In this document: piece by piece, positions 1 through 4,617 of the stretch | Layout of the letters: every line of letters starts with the position of its first letter | Position numbering within the stretch: position 1 is the stretch's first letter | NCBI GenBank assembly: GCA_041499035.1 | Contig: JBGQJK010000036.1 | Location: 1-6,189 of the forward strand | Direction: 5' to 3' | Origin: DATFUL01 sp041499035 | Lineage (GTDB): Bacteria; Patescibacteriota; Microgenomatia; UBA8517 | DNA: 6,189 nt | The notes under the pieces: generated by a model | Database searches by the model: none | The model's input: only the letters and a program-made list of their open reading frames with translations | What the model was told of the DNA's origin: nothing | Position numbers and translations under genes: made by a program

Positions 1-286
1 CTCGGTCTAAATCATGGGAGTATTTTAGATGAGCACTTGCTCTCGCAATTGTGGGTGGACTAACCTTGAGCGTAGTTCTAATAGATTCGTAACTATTTCC
101 TTTGGCGAGCATAACGTATATTGCCATTCGTTTGGCAAAGACTATCTTCTCGGTTGGTGTGAAAAAACCGTCAATAAAGTTTTTGGTAGTTTCTTTGTCT
201 GGTATGTTTAATAGTGTCTGAACAAAAAGTTCAAAAGTTCTCTCAAGGGTATCTCCTCCTAATTTATATTTAGAAATAAGAGTCAC
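1..286 (-). CDS. Trp-repressor-family (TrpR/YerC-like) DNA-binding regulator, 3' end outside the window
   Basis: The open frame on the minus strand runs off the left edge. From about position 247 it reads LERTFELFVQTLLNIP, then FFTPTEKIVFAKRMAI and KVSPPTIARASAHLK. This lines up with the E. coli TrpR core (LTPDEREALGTRVRIV and GAGIATITRGSNSLK). The residues matching TrpR Thr44, Arg54, Thr81 and Arg84 are kept, while the Ser88 position is His. These residues are partly general to the family, so tryptophan binding is not shown. The second helix of the helix-turn-helix is the TIARASAHLK segment. The start is uncertain: the only in-frame conventional start upstream of the conserved part is GTG at 286, at the predicted transcription start (leaderless), giving a 13-residue lead-in MTLISKYKLGGDT. 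The strong ribosome binding site at 253-260 points instead to a TTG in another frame. The family call is firm; the ligand and targets are unknown. Confidence 0.8.
   Translation of the reverse strand, partial: MTLISKYKLGGDTLERTFELFVQTLLNIPDKETTKNFIDGFFTPTEKIVFAKRMAIYVMLAKGNSYESIRTTLKVSPPTIARASAHLKYSHDLDR
253..260 (-). promoter_or_regulatory. Strong Shine-Dalgarno sequence (AGGAGGAG) upstream of the TrpR-like core
   Basis: On the minus strand AGGAGGAG is followed, 8 bases after its GGAGG, by a TTG at 246. It is the best ribosome binding site in the window. The TTG frame closes after 12 codons (TAA at 208-210) and is not the frame of the TrpR-like protein, which is offset by one base. Either translation starts upstream at GTG 286, or a short leader peptide is made, or one base is wrong in the assembly. 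Confidence 0.6.
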
Positions 287-313
287 ACTTACATAATATA
301 TATTATGTAAGTG
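286..313. promoter_or_regulatory. Perfect 28-bp palindrome, probable repressor operator
   Basis: Two 14-base arms (CACTTACATAATAT and its exact complement) meet with no spacer. The site contains the whole -10 box of the promoter for the TrpR-like gene and ends at the predicted transcription start. A gapless two-fold site over a -10 is what a dimeric helix-turn-helix repressor would use, and the gene immediately downstream encodes such a protein. Autorepression is therefore the simplest inference. The arms do not resemble the E. coli trp operator core (CTAG), so the recognised sequence would differ. Confidence 0.7.
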
Positions 314-322
314 CTGTGTCAA
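293..322 (-). promoter_or_regulatory. Sigma70-type promoter of the TrpR-like gene
   Basis: The minus strand carries a perfect -35 TTGACA (322-317) and a -10 TATTAT (298-293) separated by 18 bases. An alternative -10, TATATT at 300-295, gives a spacer of 16. The expected start of transcription is near 286-288. The -10 is embedded in the 28-bp palindrome. Confidence 0.7.
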
Positions 323-424
323 AGGGCTTTACGAATGATGTCAATTAGCGGTACTTAGATTTTGAAGACCTCACTCTTCCCTCATACAGGCGGGATAAGA
401 CCGATAAACGAAGTTTGTATACGC

Positions 425-1186
425 TTAGTGCTTCCCGGGTTTGAAGAAATTATCAAATCTATTCCTTATGTCGTCTTCGAATTTTTTAAAATCAAACTTT
501 CCGTGATCGTCGTCATGTTTGGGGGTAGGTGTGGGTGTTTTAGTGGGAGTCGGGGTAGGTCTCGGTGTTGGTGTTGGGGTAGGTCTGGGGGTGGGAGTTG
601 TTCTGGGTGTCGGCGTTGGATGATTATGACCGTCGTCATTATGATCGTCATGATCGTCGTGGTCATCTTTCTCGTCATGCTCGGCCTTTACATCTCCCGA
701 AGAGCTGAATTCCAAATTGAACTTAACAAATTTGGTCTGATATTCGTTACCTGCCGAGGTCGGGAAACTAACCGTAAATACAAAAGATTTAGTCTGGTTT
801 TTATTGAGGTTTCCTAAGGAGAGTTTGGTTAAACCAAAGAAGGTGCTGAGTTTGCCCGAAAATACGGTCGTAGCTCCCTGTTTGATTAACAGGTCAAGGA
901 CACCTTCTATTTTGGGGTTTCCCGGACTGCCATCTGTTTTAATGCCGCGAACAAAAACTTCGGCGGTTTTATTCCCATTGTTTTTGACGTCAATGGTTTT
1001 GGTTACCAAGTCCCCCGGCAAAAAATTGTGGATGTCAAAAACCGCATTGCCGGGAAGGGAAGAGTGGAAATTAACGGTTAAGCTTCCGAACGATTGGGCG
1101 TAACTGGGACTCTGCGAGGATTTATAAAAATCGTAAATGCCGACTATTGAAACCAGGACTGCTATTAATAATAAAATTTTCTTCAT
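425..1186 (-). CDS. Secreted TasA/camelysin-like protein with Asp/His-rich and Pro-Thr-rich C-terminal segments
   Basis: 253 residues. The start is ATG at 1186, five bases after the stop of the signal peptidase gene, which suggests translational coupling; an in-frame ATG at 1249 would add residues before the signal peptide and was not used. Residues 1-18 form a hydrophobic signal segment, with a possible cleavage site after SYA30. It lacks the AFFSD motif of its neighbours, so an ordinary signal peptidase may process it, or it may stay anchored. Residues 35-162 look like a TasA/camelysin-type beta domain: FLPGDLVTKTIDVKNNG (55-71) and NEYQTKFVKFNLEF (147-160) match the usual 'L.PGD...V.N.G' and 'N.YQ' pattern. 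Residues 170-189 are almost all Asp and His, 190-222 are Pro-Thr repeats with spaced Arg/Lys, and the tail 224-253 begins HDDDH and is highly charged and probably amphipathic. It is likely an accessory or anchoring part of the surface structure made by this cluster (inference from context). The exact function is unknown. Confidence 0.75.
   Translation of the reverse strand: MKKILLLIAVLVSIVGIYDFYKSSQSPSYAQSFGSLTVNFHSSLPGNAVFDIHNFLPGDLVTKTIDVKNNGNKTAEVFVRGIKTDGSPGNPKIEGVLDLLIKQGATTVFSGKLSTFFGLTKLSLGNLNKNQTKSFVFTVSFPTSAGNEYQTKFVKFNLEFSSSGDVKAEHDEKDDHDDHDDHNDDGHNHPTPTPRTTPTPRPTPTPTPRPTPTPTKTPTPTPKHDDDHGKFDFKKFEDDIRNRFDNFFKPGKH
521..619 (-). repeat. Pro-Thr coding repeat in the last gene of the cluster
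   Basis: These bases encode residues 190-222, mostly alternating Pro and Thr with Arg or Lys inserted about every six to eight residues. At the DNA level this is a GT-rich (plus strand) imperfect short repeat. It probably acts as an extended, possibly glycosylated spacer. The positive charges are absent from the Pro-Thr stretches of the two upstream genes. Confidence 0.75.
620..679 (-). other. Asp/His-rich segment, possible metal-binding stretch
   Basis: These bases encode residues 170-189, containing six His, nine Asp and one Glu in 20 positions, with a DDH repeat (174-182). Such stretches commonly bind divalent metals (zinc, nickel, calcium). A shorter HDDDH follows on the far side of the Pro-Thr spacer at 224-228. 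Metal binding is inferred from composition only. Confidence 0.6.
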
Positions 1187-1191
1187 AATTA

Positions 1192-2160
1192 TTAAAGACT
1201 GACCGAAACACTCCTCAGAACTTGGCCGCCGCCAACCGCACTGATCCAAAATTTAGTTGCACCGGAAACTACTACCGCACTTGCACTGCCTGTTCCGTTT
1301 CCTGAGCCATCCGTAGTTATTGCAGCGGGAGCGGTTGGAGCGCCGAGCGGGCAGCCGCCCGGGTCCTGGTTTAGCCAAATGTCATATGAACTATTTGGCG
1401 TTGCCCCTATTAGTTGAACAGTAGCGTTAATATTTCCTCCAACTTTCTTAAGAACCACTACTTTTGCCTGGGGTTTACTAAAATTGGTTGCTCCATCGGT
1501 ACAGGTAAATTCGTTGCTGTCGAAAAGGTTTGCGGTTTTTTCGCCATAGGAACCGGCAGCCCCCAAGATATTAGCGGATGATTTTTCGCTATCGGAAAAA
1601 AAAGCGGTAGTGACGGAAGCCAGAACCGCCAAACAGGCAAGGATCGGAACTAGGATTGAGATTTTTGGTAACGACTTATGGGGAAGAAGCTCTTTTTTTT
1701 TGGCCCTGAGTTTTGCCAGTAATTTGGCGAACTCACTTTTTAAAAACTTAAATTCTTCATAAATAATAATTGTGGCCGGAATGATAACAAACAAAATAAA
1801 ACCTTTTGGCGTTTTGGCAAAGTTTGCAACATAACCTGCATAAGGGAGTGTGAAAACAACCTTGCCTATAATTTGACTTTGCTGAGTACTGCCGTTGTCG
1901 ATGGTTTTATTGGCATCGCCGGCTGTTACATACTCCTTCTCCTTTATATATTTATAAATAACTCTGTGGGTAACAACTACGCCGTTTGCGTTTTTGAAAG
2001 TAATCACATCGTTCCTGTTATAAAAATCCGACTTCACCGAAAAAACCAGGCTGCCGGTTTTAATATGGGGTTCCATGGAACCGGACTCAACTATGAAGAC
2101 TTTTGGCACAAAGGAAACCAACAGAGCTAATGAAGCCAGTATAGTGTTAATAAACTGCAT
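1192..2160 (-). CDS. sipW: SipW-type signal peptidase I fused to its own SipW-type signal peptide and an extracellular domain
   Basis: 322 residues from ATG at 2160, with a weak AGAGAG ribosome binding site. Residues 1-140 are a SipW/archaeal-ER type signal peptidase, a membrane serine protease that removes signal peptides outside the cell. It has a first membrane helix at about 4-23, catalytic Ser28 in SGSMEP, His65 in VTHRV (His instead of the Lys of ordinary bacterial enzymes), Asp82 in AGDANKT, the GK..F.LPYAGY block (99-110) and a second membrane helix at about 120-134. A basic cytoplasmic stretch (138-166) follows. Then comes a third hydrophobic helix (167-183) ending TTA/FFSDSEKSSAN (184-197), the same signature as the signal peptides of the two upstream genes. 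Residues 187-322 form a beta-rich extracellular domain (Cys220, Cys270; NSSYDIWLNQ; GSGNGTGSASAVVVSG) that I cannot name. Cleavage after Ala186 would release it. Family members usually stop soon after the second helix. The protease call is firm; self-processing is inference. Confidence 0.88.
   Translation of the reverse strand: MQFINTILASLALLVSFVPKVFIVESGSMEPHIKTGSLVFSVKSDFYNRNDVITFKNANGVVVTHRVIYKYIKEKEYVTAGDANKTIDNGSTQQSQIIGKVVFTLPYAGYVANFAKTPKGFILFVIIPATIIIYEEFKFLKSEFAKLLAKLRAKKKELLPHKSLPKISILVPILACLAVLASVTTAFFSDSEKSSANILGAAGSYGEKTANLFDSNEFTCTDGATNFSKPQAKVVVLKKVGGNINATVQLIGATPNSSYDIWLNQDPGGCPLGAPTAPAAITTDGSGNGTGSASAVVVSGATKFWISAVGGGQVLRSVSVSL
1693..1701 (-). repeat. A9 homopolymer (three Lys codons) at the protease-passenger hinge
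   Basis: Nine A's on the coding strand encode Lys154-156, in the cytoplasmic linker between the second membrane helix and the fused signal peptide. One extra A would bring TAA at 1678-1676 into frame; one fewer A would bring TAG at 1652-1650 into frame. Both leave an intact protease without the passenger domain. Runs of this length are known to promote polymerase slippage and are also common places for assembly errors. Confidence 0.6.
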
Positions 2161-2193
2161 AAAAATTTCTCTCTACTCAACTCACTCCTCAAT

Positions 2194-2223
2194 CCCCCAA
2201 CTTTCTAAACCCGAAGTTGGGGG
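2194..2223 (-). promoter_or_regulatory. Strong hairpin between the second TasA-like gene and the signal peptidase gene
   Basis: A perfect 10-bp stem (CCCCCAACTT with AAGTTGGGGG) encloses a 10-base loop. Neither side is followed by a T run, so it is not a classic intrinsic terminator. On the minus-strand transcript it starts 14 bases after the stop codon of the upstream gene and ends 33 bases before the signal peptidase start. It could protect the 3' end of the structural-gene message or lower expression of the peptidase. The octamer GGTTTAGA occurs just upstream (2233-2226) and again in the loop (2211-2204). A GTTGG at 2236-2232 could compete for the left arm. Confidence 0.65.
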
Positions 2224-2237
2224 TGTCTAAACCAACA

Positions 2238-3110
2238 TTAAGCCGGCGTTGGCGTCGGTGTCGGGGTTGGCGTCGGTGTCGGCGACGGAACCGGTGTTTC
2301 CAGCGGTAAACTTGTAGGGAATGTTACGTTAGCGCAATTGAAATTTGGATTATTTCTCGATTGCTCAGCGTAAAACCTAAGATCTCCCACCAACTGATCC
2401 GTTTGCGAATCGTTTGTAACTGTTGAGCCGTCGCAGGTAAAACCTGTTCCACGGTCAACCGGTGTGCCGTCTCCTGGTGTTACGGGATTCAGTGTTATTG
2501 CTCCGTAACAAAAGTACTTACCGATGAAATGGGTATCTGCTCCGGTTAAGGGTGTGTTTCCGAACAAAGCCTGCCCTGATGGTTGAGCCAAAGCCAAGGT
2601 TGCACCATTCAATACGTTTGATGCGGGCCCCTGGACAAAGATTGTTTCATTAGACTCAAAAACGTTGTCTCCGTCATCTGCCCAGAAGACAAAATTGAGA
2701 TTAGGTGCCAGTTCCCCGGTTGCGTTAGTATCATTTAACGCCAGCTCGGGTCCTGTTAAGCCGTTTTCAAAATTGCCTGTGATCTGGGCGTTTGCACATG
2801 CCCAGGCATCATTGGTATTTACATGAAGACTGATTGTGTCTTCACCTCGATCACCCGGTTTGAGGTCATAAAAGTTAAAAAACTTTTGGACGGTCAGATC
2901 TGTGAGTTGCCATGATGTAGGTGTACTGGCTACAAGTACCCCGGCATTATTTGTTATGTAGCTGGTGTTGTCGATTTTTAAGTCGAGAGCGCCGGCTTGT
3001 AATACGTTTCCGGTTGATGTTTCTGTATCACTAAAAAATGCTTGGGTCACGCCAAATACGGTTGCACCAAGCGCTCCGATTGTAAGTAAACTGATTAAAA
3101 TTTTCTTCAT
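2238..3110 (-). CDS. TasA/camelysin-like secreted protein with SipW-type signal peptide and Pro-Thr tail
   Basis: 290 residues from ATG at 3110, preceded by a good ribosome binding site (GGGGGTGA) and lying 16 bases after the upstream stop. Residues 1-24 are a SipW-type signal peptide ending VTQA before FFSDTE, followed by the family run GNVLQAGALDLKID (34-47). The mature part has the DLKPGD motif (82-87), an acidic loop FWADDGDN (142-149) that may bind calcium, and Cys at 105, 201, 226 and 259 that could form two disulfides. EQSRNNPNF (249-257) closes the domain. The C-terminus (274-290) is only Pro-Thr repeat, with no domain after it. It is a clear paralogue of the preceding gene, sharing signal, motifs and order, but lacks that gene's C-terminal domain. 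By analogy with TasA it is probably the main subunit of a surface fibre or layer processed by the downstream signal peptidase. The family is also listed as peptidase M73, but no protease function is implied. Confidence 0.82.
   Translation of the reverse strand: MKKILISLLTIGALGATVFGVTQAFFSDTETSTGNVLQAGALDLKIDNTSYITNNAGVLVASTPTSWQLTDLTVQKFFNFYDLKPGDRGEDTISLHVNTNDAWACANAQITGNFENGLTGPELALNDTNATGELAPNLNFVFWADDGDNVFESNETIFVQGPASNVLNGATLALAQPSGQALFGNTPLTGADTHFIGKYFCYGAITLNPVTPGDGTPVDRGTGFTCDGSTVTNDSQTDQLVGDLRFYAEQSRNNPNFNCANVTFPTSLPLETPVPSPTPTPTPTPTPTPA
2241..2288 (-). repeat. Pro-Thr coding repeat at the C-terminus of the second TasA-like gene
   Basis: These bases encode residues 275-290, alternating Pro and Thr up to the stop codon. 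The plus strand reads as imperfect copies of a GGCGTCGGT-like unit. Similar repeats lie in the genes on both sides, so this is a place where length change or exchange between genes could happen. Confidence 0.75.
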
Positions 3111-3126
3111 TATTTCTCACCCCCTC

Positions 3127-4491
3127 TCATGGAACCGCAATACTATTTAAAGCTTCTATTGCGTCAAGATCGTAACCCAGGGACGGGAATGTTACATCCG
3201 GCCCTCCCTGGTCAGTTAGGCGGATACATTGAACTGCTGCTAAAGGAATAGTACCGATATCGAGGTCGACGTTGGCAGTGTCGGAGACTATTCCCATGGA
3301 ATGCCAAGTTGTTGTTGAACAATCCGGACCTGTACCAACCTCAACCAGAGCAGTTGCGGGGAATAGCGCATCATAAATATGGATTCTGATGTCCGCTCCC
3401 GGTCCGTCAACCGCTTTGTTATCTACAAATTTGGCAGTTACGGTAGAGCCCTGGGAAATCTGAATAAAATTAAAGTTTGGAGGACTGTCGGGAGCCCCTG
3501 TTATTGATGCCGCAGCAACCGCGGGATCGTTTGAAAGGTTATTTACATCGCAGCAGTGGCCAAAAGTTCCAAGAACGGAGGTAACTGCATCAACGAATCT
3601 TTCACCCGGATCAGTTGGAGTTGGAGAAGGAGTTGGGGTGGGAGTGGGCGTTGCAACCGGTGTTGGTGACGGAGTCGGGGTGGGAGAGCGGGGGTTACAT
3701 AGGAAATTTGGGTTGTTTCTTGACTGCTCGGCGGTAAAACTTATATCCCCCATTACAATATCCGTCTGGGTTGCATTATTTAGGCTAGTCCCGTCACAAG
3801 TTACGCCACCTGTAGTATTGGCGGGTGAGTTTGGTCCGCCGGCTCCGAAACCGTCTTGCGGGAGCGGCGATTCGCTCAACGTGCCAAAACACCAGGCCTT
3901 GCCGATGTAATAGGTTTTAGATCCAAGGAGGGGCCCAGAGGGTTCGAATAAATTTGAAGATGAATCTGCCAAAGTCCAATTGCTGTCGTCAAATAATGCT
4001 TGAGCAGTGCCTTCTTTGAAAACAGTTTCACCGGTTTCCAGAATGTTGTCCCCGTCATCTACCCAGAATGTAAAATGCAAGGCCTGAGCAAGCTCTCCCT
4101 GCCCTTCGCCCGGGTTGGTACAAGTGGGATCGTCAATCAGTTCCGGCTCGGTACAAGTGTTATCCGCATTTCTGGTCAAGTTGACTTTCATGCAAGCCCA
4201 GGCGTTATTGTTGTCGACATGAAGACTAATTGTGTCCTCGCCGATATCACTGGGTTTAAGGTCGGTGAAATTAAAAAATAATTTATCCGTAAGATCATTA
4301 AGGGACCACGAAGTACCCTGGTTAAGAAGATGGTTATAGTAACTGGTATTGTCGATTTTCAAGTCAACCTTGCCCGCCTGTAAAACATTTCCGGTGGAAC
4401 TTTCCGTATCGCTGAAGAAGGCAGAAGTGGCCCTTATCGCGCCGAGTGCAATCACCAAACTAACCAGCAGACTGGGCAGTATTTTTTTCAT
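3127..4491 (-). CDS. TasA/camelysin-like secreted protein with Pro-Thr linker and C-terminal lectin-like domain
   Basis: 454 residues from ATG at 4491, with a weak GGGG ribosome binding site 8 bases upstream; a TTG directly before it (4494) is a less likely start. Residues 1-24 are a SipW-type signal peptide ending ATSA before FFSDTE, then GNVLQAGKVDLKID (34-47). The TasA-like part (25-265) contains the acidic loop FWVDDGDN (142-149), Cys at 100, 201, 232 and 265 matching the downstream paralogue, and an inserted Cys pair (113, 124). EQSRNNPNF (255-263) ends the module. A Pro-Thr-Ser linker (269-294) leads to a second domain (297-454) with VDGPGADIRIH (361-371) and GYDLDAIEAL (439-448). That pattern recalls beta-sandwich carbohydrate-binding-like domains of surface proteins. 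It heads the cluster and has its own promoter. Likely role: a surface-fibre component carrying an exposed adhesive domain. The family is firm; the adhesin role is inference. Confidence 0.82.
   Translation of the reverse strand: MKKILPSLLVSLVIALGAIRATSAFFSDTESSTGNVLQAGKVDLKIDNTSYYNHLLNQGTSWSLNDLTDKLFFNFTDLKPSDIGEDTISLHVDNNNAWACMKVNLTRNADNTCTEPELIDDPTCTNPGEGQGELAQALHFTFWVDDGDNILETGETVFKEGTAQALFDDSNWTLADSSSNLFEPSGPLLGSKTYYIGKAWCFGTLSESPLPQDGFGAGGPNSPANTTGGVTCDGTSLNNATQTDIVMGDISFTAEQSRNNPNFLCNPRSPTPTPSPTPVATPTPTPTPSPTPTDPGERFVDAVTSVLGTFGHCCDVNNLSNDPAVAAASITGAPDSPPNFNFIQISQGSTVTAKFVDNKAVDGPGADIRIHIYDALFPATALVEVGTGPDCSTTTWHSMGIVSDTANVDLDIGTIPLAAVQCIRLTDQGGPDVTFPSLGYDLDAIEALNSIAVP
3610..3687 (-). 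repeat. Pro-Thr-Ser coding repeat linking the two domains of the first TasA-like gene
   Basis: These bases encode residues 269-294, an alternating Pro-Thr/Ser linker with one Val-Ala interruption. The linker separates the TasA-like module from the C-terminal domain and is the counterpart of the terminal tail in the downstream paralogue. Confidence 0.75.
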
Positions 4492-4534
4492 CAACTTATC
4501 CCCAGAGCAGGAAATAATTAATAACTATGTGATG

Positions 4535-4565
4535 AGAATAGCATTTTCACGCAGTGGTCTGTCAA
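4535..4565 (-). promoter_or_regulatory. Probable promoter of the TasA-like / signal peptidase cluster
   Basis: On the minus strand a perfect TTGACA (4565-4560) is followed after 19 bases by TATTCT (4540-4535), preceded by TG one base away (extended -10). The long spacer is compensated by the extended -10. Transcription would start near 4528, leaving a leader of about 37 bases before ATG 4491. A broken inverted repeat (GTG-ATG / CATCAC) overlaps the -10 but is too weak to call an operator. The rest of this gap holds no clear terminator for gyrB. Confidence 0.55.
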
Positions 4566-4617
4566 CTCTATCTTTTTATATAGATATACTTCTTAAGACA
4601 TTAAATGAGGGCAAATT

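Noticed and set aside
29..211. Plus-strand 60-codon open frame at the left end
   Set aside because: It lies antisense to the TrpR-like gene, whose protein similarity is clear; no similarity or ribosome binding site supports the plus-strand frame.
521..619. Repeats considered as a CRISPR or VNTR array
   Set aside because: The repeats are short, imperfect, in frame, and explained by Pro-Thr coding; there are no unique spacers.
362..817. Plus-strand open frame rich in Cys, Gly, Trp, Val and Met
   Set aside because: It is the antisense of the Asp/His and Pro-Thr coding repeats of the minus-strand gene; the odd composition comes from reading GT-rich repeats in the wrong strand, and it has no ribosome binding site.
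1187..1249. N-terminal extension (MDQCGWRRP...) of the last cluster gene
   Set aside because: It overlaps the end of the signal peptidase gene and would put 21 polar residues before a normal MKKILLLIAVLV signal segment; ATG 1186 is the sensible start.
2194..2223. Hairpin read as a rho-independent terminator
   Set aside because: There is no T run on either side, and the following gene lacks a recognisable promoter of its own, so full termination would leave it without transcription.
4574..4595. Possible terminator hairpin after gyrB
   Set aside because: Only a 5-bp AT stem (TATCT/AGATA) can form, without a following T run; too weak to call.
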